Of a DNA stretch of 64,000 nucleotides, positions 11,650-23,770 are shown piece after piece (the first letter of the stretch is position 1; each line of letters starts with the position of its first letter). A program made the translations under genes and the position numbers. The notes under the pieces are model-generated. The model saw nothing but the letters and a program-made list of their open reading frames with translations. It had not been told where the DNA came from and did no database searches. Location: NCBI RefSeq assembly GCF_932294415.1, contig NC_065537.1:5560349-5624348 (forward strand), written 5' to 3'. The DNA comes from Quercus robur (lineage: Eukaryota; Streptophyta; Magnoliopsida; Fagales; Fagaceae).

Positions 11650-12968
11650 CTAAACAATAGAGAAATATAAGAGAAAAATAAGTTACATTCAAAAGAATAA
11701 TTTATGGTTATAACTATGGAAAGGAATCAAAAGATTCAGAACCTACAAATTAAAGATAATATATATATGTGTGTGTGTGTGTGCCGTGTGTGTGACTACA
11801 CAATGAAGAAATATAAGAGAAAGATGTGTTACTATCAATAGAATAATTCAAATATTAAAACTCTTGAAAGACTAAAAAATATTAAAGAATCATAAGATTT
11901 ACTTCCTATAAATTTTTGAAACAAAACAAAATGTATATAATTACACAATAGAGAAATATAAAAGAAAAATTGATTACCTTCAAAAGAATAATACATCATA
12001 TAGTCATTGAAATCAGCTAAACATGTTCAAATATTACAAAAACTAACACAAATTCAGATGTTAAAACTTCCAAAATGCCAAAAAAGATATATAATTAAAG
12101 AATAAGTTATTGAAACAATTCAAAAAATATATGATTATTCAAAAGAGAAATATAAGAAAAAGAAAAAAGTACATGAACCCATAAAACAATAAGTTTTAAA
12201 TTTTAACGGGTCTAAATTTTAAACGATGAAAAAAAAAATCATCAATTCTATAATTATTTAAACAATAAAATTGTAATCTTAAAAGAAAAAAAATGCAAAT
12301 TACAATAATACCTATCACACTTTGTACGGTCCTTTTTATTTTAATTTTTTTCAACCCTTTTTAATTGGCCGGTTCAATATTTTTCAAATAATTCAAGTTA
12401 AATAAAAACAAAAAAGTCAAAAACAAGAAAAGTATTGGAAAAGGAAATACTCTATTTGGCCAAGAATCACACCGCCTTTCCTCTTGTGTACATAGTTTAT
12501 TCATCGGAACAGAGGAAGACAAAACTCCTACTCCTATAAGAACTCTATTTTGATTTTGTGCTGACTCCGCCATAATTTTTTATTTATTTATTTTTAACAA
12601 AGTAGATGGGAAGAAAATAATATAAGAAGAGCTTATACCTCTACATAGCTTTAAAAAAAAAAAAATTGGGGCTTGCTTTGCTTTTATAGTGTTCATAATT
12701 AACCTCGCAAATTTGGAGATAAATTATCAATGTTTGAGTTTGAGTTTAAGTTGGACTTGTTAGAGAGATGATTAAACAAAAATAATTTTGTTTTAAAAAA
12801 ATTATAATGATGAGTTTGAGTTTAAGTTGGACTTGTTAGAGTGATAGATTTTCATTCATTATTAAGTTTGGACACTTTATTTAAATAAAATTATAATTTT
12901 ATTTAAATATTGTGATAACGTGCAAAATTGTGGGAGCTCTAGAGGCTTCGGTTATATATATATATAGA
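11364..12968 (-). mobile_element. Helitron, non-autonomous, copy 2 (decayed 3' end)
   Basis: On the minus strand it begins TCTATATATA at 12968 and shares the family's opening words (accgaagcctctagagctcc, then cacaattttgcacgt). It ends at CTAG (11364-11367) preceded on that strand by ggttagtga, matching the tail of the other two copies but with the hairpin degraded. It is flanked by A and T. Length is 1605 bp. It contains TA and TG microsatellites and, at 12361-12573 (minus), a short open stretch beginning MAESAQNQNR that could be captured host DNA. I do not recognise it. Confidence 0.6.
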
Positions 12969-13862
12969 TGATTTTATTAATGAGGGAGAAGCATTGGAAA
13001 TGTGGAGAATAAGAAAAGGCAAAGGAAATCTAGTGATAAGGTATAACTCTAAACGGGTTGATCAAAGCAGATAATGAAGAAATTAAGGATAATGTGTAGG
13101 GTGCAGTAGTGTAAATAAGTTTGAGTCTTTGAGAGAAAATAAATAAACTTAAAAAAAAAAAAAAAAGGAGAGAAAGCTAACAACAAAAGTAGAGAAATCC
13201 AACAATAACAAAAGAGTGAGTCTATTCTCTATGCAACTAAAGGAAGCATCGCATCAAGATTATAAGATGAAGAAAAAAGAGAAAGGGAGAGTATATAAAA
13301 GCTAATGTGAAGATCAAAGCAGTATTGGCTCCCTTGCCTTGCATACATCTACAACAAAGATTTCTTAATAATAATAATAATAATCAAGATGGAGAGCGGT
13401 ATGATCATGGATGGAACTAGGATTTGAACTTGGGGGGGCCAAAGCATGAACCAAAAAAATTTCAGGTGGTTTATTAAAAAAAAAAAAAAAATCATTGCAG
13501 ACAAAAAATTGCACTTTATTACCTAAATATTTAAGTCAAGAAGGATATAATATGAACCAAAAAAGTTAAAAGTTACAACATGATATTCTAACCTTTTTCG
13601 AAGAAGAGGATTTCAGATCTCCAGATTTTGGGTAATTGGAATTAATATGTTGATTTTATCATGTTGACCAATTCACCAATATGATAATCCCATACTTTTG
13701 AATGCAACTAAAAATCACACTAATGAAGTTTTTCAAAACTTTGTTTGAGGATTTTAAAAAATTGGGATATCAATATTAAGAGTTGGCAATGCTATGTCGT
13801 CAATATTGGCTTCTAAAAGAATTTTGGCATTTTATCTTTTGAAAAAAAAATATAAATGTTGT

Positions 13863-14296
13863 TGTGGGTACCCTGGAGCACCACACACCGCAAGAGATTT
13901 GTCCGCTTTGGGGAGCCAGTCCCTCACGGTTTTGTCCTCGTCCCCGAGTATGGAACCCCAGGATTTTTGCCTTTGAAGTGATCAACACCTAGGCTCACCC
14001 GAATCCCACATCGGTTAGAGAACCCTCCCACTCAAGGTTTATAAGCTTCTGGAGCGACCAAGAGTGTACCACTACTACATGTAGTAGTGGTACACTCTTG
14101 GTCGCTCCAGAAGCTTATAAACCTTGAGTGGGAGGGTTCTCTAACCGATGTGGGATTCGGGTGAGCCTAGGTGTCGATCACTTCAAAGGCAAAAATCCTG
14201 GGGTTCCATACTCGGGGACGAGGACAAAACCGTGAGGGACTGGCTCCCCAAAGCGGACAAATCTCTTGCGGTGTGTGGTGCTCCAGGGTACCCACA
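13863..14296. mobile_element. Palindromic pair of short LTRs, head to head
   Basis: Two 217-bp arms (13863-14079 and 14080-14296) are reverse complements with only about one visible mismatch. Each arm begins TG and ends CA, as LTRs do, and the whole is flanked by the pentamer gttgt (13858-13862 and 14297-14301), the LTR-element duplication length. Each arm contains cccacatcgg followed by tttataagctt, a TATA-bearing layout seen in short plant TRIM-type LTRs. I read it as two inverted LTRs of a TRIM-like element inserted as a unit. A foldback DNA element is the alternative. No coding capacity. Confidence 0.65.
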
Positions 14297-14488
14297 GTTG
14301 TAATTTACTTTCCCATAGTTTATAAATCAATTAAAAAAGTCATATAAATTGTTGTAACCCCGGTAAGGGAATTTTTTTTTCTATGAGATTTTTTTTGTTA
14401 TGAATTATTGAATTATGATATTGGTGAATTGGGGATTTTTTGTTCATTCTATATAGTATATACTATTTAAAATTTTCAAAAAAATTTT

Positions 14489-14504
14489 GGGGGGGGGGGG
14501 GGGG
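14489..14504 (+). repeat. 16-base G tract
   Basis: An uninterrupted run of about 16 G occurs just inside the right end of the hAT element. It could form a G-quadruplex and is also a likely place for sequencing length error. Confidence 0.7.
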
Positions 14505-14538
14505 TGCGCTCCTTAGTGGGTCCGTCCCTGGGTATGAT

Positions 14539-14763
14539 GAGCAGTGAGGAAAAAAAAAGATTTAATTTCTTTAAGGATTGACATTTTAAAATTTATACCC
14601 TTGGATTAAACATTCTTGTTCTTCCTAACATGCATGCCAAATTTCATATTTTAGCCAATATTATTTACTATTCGATTTATAACTTCTTATAAATAATTTT
14701 ATTATACAGAAACTTGAAATTTAAACATTTTATAATTGAGATCATTATTAATCTTGAAAGATC

Positions 14764-14809
<46 letters not shown>

Positions 14810-16544
14810 TTCATAACTATATCTTGAGATTAAATGTAACAGAGTAAACATCAAAATAATCACGGCAGTGGATAATTGAGATTCTACAAACTATACATAG
14901 ACTGACTCTTTAGGTTAATCTCACATTGGAAAATGAGTGTGAGTTAAAGAGGTTTAAAACTTGTGCTGTGTATCCAAGAGTTAGGCCCTTTTGGAGATAC
15001 AAGTTTCTTCAAAAATCTTCTCCCCCCTCCCCTTGTGTGTGTGTTACAAATACTTAGTATTCAACTTTTCTTATTTGATTAGTCCCACATCTTCAATTGC
15101 ACCTATACAACAAGATAGATTTGCATTATTGATCAAATTCGTTATTTTTTCAGTTATATCGAATTAAAGTATAATGATTTCAAAGGCAATAAAGAAAATA
15201 CCAATGCAATCCTCAACTTTTTCCTTTCCTTGTGGTGTATAACTAATAATTTCTTCATAAAATTTCGTTAAATTGAATTGAGAAAGTAACAAATTAGGAG
15301 TATTTGCTAATTTTTCAAACATAAAGGAGGAAATTGATTGGTTTCAAAGATAAAGGGGGAAATTGTGAAATACTATAAATATGAATGGGAGGAAATGTTT
15401 TTTCCCTTTTGTTTTTAAAAAAAAAAATAAAAAAAATTGGGTTGCTTTAGACTTTTGAGGTGCCGAGTTTGGTAACGTATGCTTGTAACCTGCTAAGGGA
15501 ATTAAAGTGGTTGAATGTATGGTCTAATTGCCAGGGTGGAATAAGAGGTTAATTGTTGGTTTGTCCACGTTTTGTAGAGATCATTAGGGTGCCACTTGTC
15601 CCTTGGATGATATAAGTCACCAATCTATGGAAATTGTATAATCTCAGCAATGTAAGTCTTTCACACCTAGAATATACTAGTTCCTAGTTGAAACATGTTC
15701 CACCATAATTAACAGAGCCTTGCAAAACAAAAATGAACCGTTTATCATTCAAATAAGATACTTACAGCTCAGAATAAGTTGATCCCAAATGCATGACACC
15801 ATTTAAAAAAAATCACCCTTTTTTTAATCACTCAAACGAGATTAATATTCCAAATAAAACACAATTGAGTAAAAAACAACAACATTGTTTTCAACAAAAG
15901 AATGTTTCAAAATGCACCAATCAATAAAATTAGAACAGAATGGCTTTGACCCACTAAATCTAACCTTACTTAAACCAGATCAAACCCATTAACAAGCACA
16001 AAAATGATGAGACACGCACATAGAAATACAGACACTTATTCTTGTGAAGGTTGATAGTGTGCTCTCTGGTGACAACCTCTTCCTTTGCTGCCCTTGTCTA
16101 CCATTATAAAAACAAAATCCTTTTTTTTTTTTTTTTTTTTTAACTTGTATAATTCTAGGCATTAAAAAATATGAATGAAGACGATTTAAACTCATGGCCA
16201 ATAAATAATTTGAGCAAAAATATTCTGATCTGAAATCAGAAAATTTCTAGCTCTGGCACTCATTCACTATCATGCACTACGGAATAAAGTTAGACAGCAC
16301 TAGGAATTCAGTTTAGAACACATCCCCATCAACCACCCAGTGTGGCACAATCACAAACCACGATTGACCCCATGGCCATGACAGTAACTGATCTCATTGA
16401 TCATTCCACTTGCTTATTGAAACCAGACTTGGTTAGTGTGAGCAAATCCTATTCTAAAACCCCCACACAACCACCACCCCCGCGTCCCTCCCAAGACCAA
16501 TAGTTTACAAGACTCCATAGTGTGGCCTTTCTCTAACTCGGGAG
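14539..16544. other. Block B-specific non-genic DNA
   Basis: There is no supported gene. A TA microsatellite lies at 14768-14806. At about 15460-15610 there is a third, more diverged copy of the sequence found at 4440-4560 and 19510-19620 (words gccgagtttggtaacgt, attaaagtggttgaatgtat, ggtttgtcca), so that motif was present in the region before the block duplication or was copied separately. Confidence 0.55.
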
Positions 16545-17740
16545 AGTAGCAAGTGAAACAAGTCTACCAATTAATACATGTTCTGTCCCAGGAGAAAAGG
16601 AATGAAGACAATGCAGCCAAAATCGTCTCCAAGGATACATGGAACCAAATTTGGAAGATTAAATTTCCCCAGAAAATCCAAACCTTTATGTGGAACATTT
16701 TCCATGACGCCTTCCCAATTAGAACAATCCTCTGTCAAAGAGGACTACAGATCCCAAGCCATAGTCCTTTTTGCCATGAGGGGGAGGAAATTATATCACA
16801 TATCTTTCTGTATTGCAACTTTGCAGTATCCCAAGCCATAGTCCTTTTACCTTATTTCCATATTGCTTTATATTTGATATGTCTTGTTTAGCCTAGCTCT
16901 TGGTATATGGAAATTAGTTAATCACTTACACTTGAACTAATCTTATTAGTTTTGCTTCAAAGTGATTTAGCAATAAAAGCATAATTAAGGGTTCTAAATA
17001 TTTGCTAAGGTTGCGATAGCATCTTTCAAGAATTATCCATAAATACTTCTGAGCTTCAGCAAAATCCTCTAAAACAATGGCTGCAAAATTGCATTCTGTC
17101 CAAGCAGATAATGATTGAGGACATGATGCACTTCATGCAAGTGGTCTTTACAACTCAGTGGAGCCTCTGGCTCCACCAAAACCAAATAATCCATGAAAGG
17201 AAAGAGGCAAGCCCAATTGAAGCCTTACTAACCTCAAAACATTTGATATGCAGGTACCAAATAGAATATGTAACAGGACAAGGGGGAAAACCAAATAGGC
17301 CCACCAACACATAAGTCAGACATAAACGGCGTACAAGAAGTGGAATTTCCTTTGAAGCCATAAGCAGGGAGGGAAGTAGAAATTTGGAAGCCTATGACAC
17401 CGCTAAAACCTGGTCCACATTCATAGCCAAGCAGATTGACATACAAAGTGCAGTCATAAAAGCTACACAGTTGGGGTTCATAAGCATTATCATCATCACT
17501 CACAGTGAAGGAAGAGAACAGAGGTGGAAGCAAAACAAGGAATTCCATTGGTATAGCAGGGCACCGTTTGCAGACATCCAACACTTAAGCCATCAAGGAA
17601 TCAAGCTCATAGTCCAAGCTGTTCCTGGCCTCATTTCGCAGGGAATTACCTCAAGATCAAGATGTTCATTAAGTCCCCCATACATTGTCTCTGGTTGGAC
17701 CAAATCTTTTGCAATAGCCGTATTAGCTAAAGACTTCCTG
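16545..17740 (+). pseudogene. LINE 3' fragment (zf-RVT and RNase H), copy B
   Basis: At about 16620-16890 the reading has a clear plant zf-RVT domain: TWNQIWKIKFPQKIQTFMWN, then FHDAFPIRTILCQRG, then CHEGEEIISHIFLYC. Downstream, W.-HQNQIIHERKEASP (17160-17210) and an RNase H-like stretch (17384-17700, with THSEGREQRW) continue the usual ORF2 C-terminus. Stops interrupt the order. The part from 16941 on is duplicated in block A. The fragment lacks endonuclease and reverse transcriptase and is dead. Confidence 0.7.
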
Positions 17741-17939
17741 TGTTTTGTACCTTCCGGACCTGGAATCAAAAATAAGAAAACTAAAAGGAATTCAATTTAG
17801 AACTAAGGATACATATATGTTAAAAGTGAAAATGGATTACTTTAGAAGCTTCATTATCCAAAATTAGTAGGCGACATCCCAAAAATAGCAACTGTATAGT
17901 TTTCTGCTTTCCTTAGCAGACATAGTTAAAAAAAATAAA

Positions 17940-18254
17940 TGGAACTGTGAGAAAAGGGCACCTCGTTTGGATCGAGCAACTCTTCTAGCAAAGAAGAAGT
18001 ATTCTCTAGAGAATCATTCTGAATATCCATTGCATAAATACAACCCTGGCTAATTCATCAGCAAGCATATTGACCATTACTAAAGTATCATAACCATTGC
18101 CACAAGTGGCATCAATCACTGTATCCCCTTTCTGGACAACATGTTTCCTAACCCTGGTAAAAATAGTCAATACAACTATTTGATGCCTGGATACAACTGC
18201 CTGAAATAATAGGCAGGAACGTAAATGTCTCAATCTAGAGGTGGAATTGGACAA
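17940..18254 (-). pseudogene. Broken SAM-dependent methyltransferase, copy B
   Basis: The minus-strand reading [37 protein letters not shown] matches motif I and surroundings of plant At1g16445-type rRNA-methylase-like proteins (DATCGNG binds SAM). About 40 residues on, the expected [20 protein letters not shown] can be read only after a one-base shift, so the copy has a frameshift near 18045. It is less decayed than copy A, where motif I itself is lost. Other exons of the gene were not firmly located. Whether any product is made is doubtful. Confidence 0.6.
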
Positions 18255-20360
18255 AAAAATGCCTTAACAGGAGACTGTAGAAGGTCATTCCAATATAGAA
18301 TTAAACAAGGTCCATAAAACAAACTCATTTCGTTGACCCACCAAGCAAAAGTAGCATTCAGCTCATAAACTTAAGTACCAAGATGAGTGTGTGTGTGTTT
18401 ATGGTTAATTATGAAAGAGTTTGGCAATCATCTGCACCAATGTATAAAAAGGTATTTTAAAGATCACCGCCAAATCTTAGATTGTGATACAATTTCCTAG
18501 AAAGGAGCAGTTAATCATAAATGGCAGCATGATCTGGTGCAATTCATAAATGGCAGCAGATCACTTGCAACATAGGAAGTGCAGTAAGCGTGGAATATGT
18601 ATGGCAAGCATGTTATCATTGCAGTGTCAATAAAAGACATCTTGGGACCTTAAATCAATTGCTGATTGATCAAAAAGATAAGAAAATTGTAGTGAGTAAT
18701 CCAACATGCCTAGTGTTCCAATTTGTGCTCATATCAAACAAAGATTTATAAAAACTTTATCCACACATGCACATGCAAGCACACAAAACCCCAAAAACTA
18801 AAATTTGCATCAGGTGCTTCAGTTGTTCTAAGAACTTATTCTCTGCTGTAGAGTGCATTTTCAAATTCTACTTTGTTTTCTCCTATTGTTCCCACTATAT
18901 ATAATGCCAAAAGACATGGTGAAGCGAATTTTCCTTTCATACTTACACAACTAAATTTGGATTAAATTAAATCGAATCGAATCTAATCTAATCACATACA
19001 TACCTACAAAAAAAATTTTAAGTTTAGAGAAATTAACCTACAAGTTTAAAGCAATTAAGCTTCAGTTCAATGAAAAGGTATAAAATTTACAACAAAACCC
19101 AAATTTTTGTAAGTATAGTTTCTCAAAGAAATTCATCGGCATAGAAGCAAATATTGAATTTTAGCATATAACCCAAATGGCCAACCACTACTAGTACTTT
19201 GTTTTCTTATGTCGCACAAGGAAAAAGAAAATAATTTTATAAGAAGTGAAAGAGGGAAAAGGGGTACCAAAAAGAGGAGAATCAAGTGGAATAAGATTTT
19301 CAGAAGATGCGAGAGTCCATTTGGCTCAATGGCTTTCACGCAGACGTGAGTCCATTCTCTAGAGTTACAGAGGAATGTGAAGAAGAACAAAGTCTAAGCG
19401 TAACATGTTCGAGAAAATAGAGGAAAAAAAAAAACAGTAACACTTGAAATAAATAGCACAATCCTAAAATATCCCACATTGATAAAATATAAGTAAATTG
19501 TTTTATTTATAAATTGTTGTTATAACTTTGTTAATTGCCGAGCTTAGTAATGTAAGCTTGTAACCAAGTTGGAGCATTAAAGTTGTTGAATGTATGTTGA
19601 GATTGCCTAGGTGGGATGTGGTTAGTATGTTGATTTGTCCAACATAAAGTCAATATTCAGCATGCCCCTTGCCCTTGGGTTAAAGGGCACCCCCACCCTC
19701 AATGGATGGGTAGCCCACACATTTCAAATTGAATGGTTTGTTAAGGATTGGGGTATTCCCACAAATCAACACACAACCCCTCCCAGCATGCTATCTAGTT
19801 CTTCTCAATACAAACAACCACTTTTTTTAATTTAAAAATTTTTACATTTATTTCTTGTCAATCTGTGTAAAAATCCATATTTTTTAGATGAGCTTTAGCA
19901 TTCTATTTTCATTTTTTTTATACAATTATTTTCTTGTCAATCTTGGTATTTTTTAATAAGTTGAACGGCCATTCAAACAACCACTTTTTTCCTTTACTAA
20001 TATAAGAAAGAAAAAAATCGTTTTTTTTTTTTTAAATGACCATTATCAATCTGTTTTCAATTTTTTTTTTCTTCCCTTTTAAGTACTTTCCTATCTAATC
20101 TTGAAAAAAAAAAAAAAATTTCTATAACCTGATAAAATCTAATCACTCGTTTCAAAAGAGTGAATAGTATTTTAGAAAATCTATAGTCTAGTTCCTTAAA
20201 CCTCTAGAGGATCATAATTTGGTAAAGCTTTACAAGGTCCTAAATCATAAGTAGAAATTTTTTCAGGATCAGAGAGTGAAGGTTCTTGATGAGAGCATTA
20301 CACACAAGGTGTATATTTAAGTGTATTGGTTTGATTAAAATAAAGGATAGATGGTTGATG

Positions 20361-20985
20361 GGGGAATCTGGGCAAATGCCCTTTTCGAGCAAATTATACA
20401 GCCTTCTGTCCCGTTTCCCAAACTAATTAGGGAAATACCCTTCTTTTGTAACTCGATTTTTTCAAAATCGAGTATGGGGCGATCAAACTAAAAAAAAAAA
20501 AAAGTTGCATGGAACTCGAGTTCCATAAAAAATGCCACTATAGGCCTCCATGAAACGTAGCTATAGGTAAAACTAAAAAAAAAAAAAAAATTGCATGGAA
20601 CTCGAGTTCCATAAAAAACGCCACTATAGGTATTTAAAACACTACTATAGGGCTCCCTAATGGAGCGATCAAGTTTAAGAAAAAAACTTGCATGTTAAAA
20701 CGCCATTATAGGGCTTTAAAATGCCACTATAGGATTTAAAAACGCCACTAGAGGGCTTTAAAAAATTACATGGAACTCGAGTTCATGGAGTTCAAGTTCC
20801 AGGATTTTTTTTTTATTTATTTATAATTTTCAGTTTGTTATAACTCGATTGTCCAAAAATTGAATTTTAAGTTGAAACTCGATTTTTAGAAAATCGAATT
20901 ACAAAAGAAAGGCATTTCCCTAATTAGTTTGGGAAAGGGGTAGAAGGTATAATTTACACAAAAAGGGCATTTGCCCATTTTGGCT
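20361..20985. mobile_element. MULE-type MITE with 10-bp target duplication
   Basis: Terminal inverted repeats of about 110 bp (left: gggcaaatgccctttt, cccaaactaattagggaaat, cttttgtaactcgatttt; right: the reverse complement) are flanked by the perfect decamer atggttgatg (20351-20360 and 20986-20995), which fits Mutator-like insertion. The centre contains about three imperfect repeats of an actcgagttcc word followed by cgccactatagg. There is no coding capacity. The arms would fold into a long hairpin if transcribed. Confidence 0.8.
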
Positions 20986-20995
20986 ATGGTTGATG

Positions 20996-22339
20996 CTATG
21001 CAATAACCTAAACAACTTGGATTTGCGGTTGTGGGTGATTCCTGTGATAATATACAGTGGATTGTGTACTGTGAAAAGATGTGTGTGATGAAAATATGTA
21101 GAGAAAAAAATGACCCATGGCTAGGGATGTTGCTGAGTAAATTAGTGCTCTAAAGGCTCTCTAATATACCGTAAACAAAAATTTGGACCTCTTTTCTGTT
21201 GAAACTTGAGACACTTTAATTCTTGCATTTATAGAGATAGCTATTTTCCTTATTTTTAAGGCTACGAGGCCAAAAATTGGGTGGAATTACTGGTGTAGTA
21301 GTGTTCATACTTCCGATTTGTTCTAAATTAATTTTACTTATTTTTAAGAGATAATTCAGCCTATTTAGCAAATTCGGACTCTCTCATGATTCTTTTATTC
21401 CATCATTCAAACCTTAATTCATTAATTTAAATAAATGTATTATTTGATATTAAAAATACAAAAATTTAAAATTAATAAAAAATATATAATATTATTGATA
21501 TGGAATTTTTGATTGCTTGCAAGTCTACCATAGTTAAAATTATGAAACAATAGGATCTTATATCAATTAATCATTTTATGGACCAATTAAAATTAATCTA
21601 GGATAATCCTATGTACGCATTTGTATAATATGATCATGAATCAACCAATCAGATTTAAGCATTCAATAAAAATGGTTAGGTTAATGTTTCACATAGAAAA
21701 ATACCAATTTACTCTTAATTGCTCTATAACCACTAAGGATCAGGGTCATTTACGAATTTTTCTCTTACATAAAACTATCACATTACAACTTGTTCTAATA
21801 AAGGGTAGCAAAATATGGTGTTAACAATTGTAACCCTATGAAACCAGCCACAAATCATGAGAACTCATTAGGAAACTATGAACAGATTAAACTCATTTGA
21901 GAGAGTTTTATAAAAAAAACAACACAGTGATTTGGGGAGAGAGAGAGAGAGTATATTTTACTCTTGAAAAATAATGTTGCATTTAGAGTTTTGGGAATTT
22001 AATCATCTATGTAACGAAATTGTCTTAGCATGCGTGATGCGAGGCAAAAACTTGGAAGTGTCTTTTTGTTTTAAATATATAATAACAAATGGTAGTGGAT
22101 TTTAATCTCCACATTTTATTTAGTTAGTGGATGATATGACAGTTTCTCATTAATAGTTATTACTACAAGTCTTTAATTATTATTTTTTTTCTTTTAAAAA
22201 AAATATTAAAATGCTGGGTATGCTAAAAGACATGAAGAACAGAGAAATGTGTGGTGTAAACTTAGACAATTAATAAGAGATTAATGAGATAACAGTAAAA
22301 TAAGTTAATGTGAACTTTTGAGTAACAGTAAAAAAAACT
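20996..22339. other. Non-genic AT-rich DNA
   Basis: No supported gene, RNA gene or recognisable repeat. A short GA run lies at about 21937-21950. Confidence 0.5.
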
Positions 22340-23770
22340 TAATGAAAAAGGTAAAAAAAAAAAAAATGACTAAATGCAAAATTAGTACACCACTTGGCAC
22401 GATCTCATGTACTTCCGCACGAGGTCTCCACTTTTACATAGAAATCATATATATATGACAAAATTTTAAGATAATATATAAGGTTTTTAAAAGTAATGGC
22501 CTTTTTATAATACCTTTCATTGTTTTTAGGGTACGATACCCACGGCGAAGCTAGTCTTTAATGTTATACGAGCTGCTAGTAAATATGACAAAGTTACCAT
22601 TACATCATATATGTGATTATTTTGCCTTTCCAAATAACAAAAAATTTGGAAAAAAGGAAAGCTCAGGTTATCATGTGATGTAGTAGAATCTATCATTGTA
22701 TTTGATATTGATTACCTATGATAAAATAAAATGAAAAATAAAAATATTATTTTTTTTTTGAGAAAAAATAACAATTATACTTTTTTTTTTTTTTTTAGAA
22801 AAAAATAACAATTATACTTGAATACTATGGAGTTACCAATGAGGGATTGGGGAGGAGGGCCATGGCCCTGGGTTTTCCAATTTCTTCCCCTCACCTTACT
22901 TTCTTAAAAAATAAAAATTACAAACGGTCAATTAAATAGTAATGTCGCTCCTTCTCAAAAAAATAAAAATAGTAATGTCTCTTTTTTTTATTAATATTCA
23001 TATTTTTTTTTGCCACATATAACTCATTAACTTTAGGAACATTTAAAGAATATATTAAACATCTTATAAAAAAAGCATATGTTAAAAGAATATATAAGTA
23101 AATCTATTTAGAAAAAATATTTTTCTTTTCCAAAAAAAACACCTTTAATCATTTTCATTTTGCATTTAGAGAATTAAGGATATACAATTTGTTCTTACAT
23201 GGACACAACAAAATCTCACAACAATTGTTAAGATTTTTCCATTCATTAAATTGAAAAATGGTACGATTTTTATGGTTAGAACTTTGGTACAAATCTACTT
23301 TGTAATCCATAAACAAAAGATATTTTTTTCATTTAGTTTTATAATTTTATATTACTCTGATATAACATTATATATATGTAAAGGCATATAATTTAGTTTG
23401 TTTAGTTTTATAATTTTTTTTACTTCTCTTTTGTGTGTGTGTTATTTTGTGGATTTAAAAATGTATTTATATATTTAGCATGGCCTCACCGAATTTTTTA
23501 ATTTTTTTTTGCCTCTGGCATTGCGTGAAAAATATAATATCATATATAATCTTATTACCATAATAGGTTCCCTATATACTGACAAAAAATTTTGAGTATA
23601 GTAGAATTTCCGAAAAAATCATTGTGTTTGTTCTTCTCAAATACGGCCAAATTTGGACGTGGTGATGCAATGAACATTAAGGTAAGACTTAGATAATAAA
23701 TCAAAATTTATTGATTCCAAGAAACTCCAGTATTCTAAATATCCGTACATCCATGTTATGGGACTAGTAG
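22340..23770. repeat. Dispersed duplication, partner of 60095-61088
   Basis: 22345-22455 (aaatgcaaaattagtacacc, then cttttacatagaaatcatat) matches 60125-60210, and 23170-23770 (ggatatacaatttgttctta through tccatgttatgggactagta) matches 60487-61088, in the same orientation. The middle parts differ. The copy here is uninterrupted past gggactagtag, where the partner has a LINE. A further AT-rich run leads to the Helitron at 23857. No gene is seen. Confidence 0.75.

Larger units (their letters stand above)
13406..14530 (+). mobile_element. hAT-type non-autonomous element
   Basis: The ends are catggatggaactagg at the left and tccgtccctg at the right, which form an imperfect inverted repeat (CAGGGACGGA in reverse against CATGGATGGA). 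It is flanked by a perfect 8-bp duplication ggtatgat (13398-13405 and 14531-14538), the hAT length, and block A shows the uninterrupted site (ggtacgatgagcag). No transposase is present. The interior holds a separate palindromic insertion (13863-14296) and a 16-G tract near the right end. Confidence 0.85.
13293..20110. repeat. Segmental duplication, block B
   Basis: 13293-13397 matches 1-110 and 1942-1955. 14531-14545 continues the match (tatgatgagcagtg), and 16941-20110 matches 1979-5100. Block B has about 2.4 kb (14546-16940) that block A lacks, including the 5' part of the LINE fragment. It also carries the hAT insertion at 13406-14530 and lacks Helitron 1. After the methyltransferase relic (18255-20110) it holds only AT-rich DNA parallel to block A. 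Confidence 0.85.

Noticed and set aside
11600-11800. TA and TG runs as a possible origin, regulatory site or CRISPR-like array
   Set aside because: They are simple microsatellites. No spacer and repeat pattern and no other support.
20500-20760. Repeated gccactatagg words as a CRISPR-like or tandem array
   Set aside because: The units are few, imperfect and lie inside a MITE with clear terminal repeats and target duplication.
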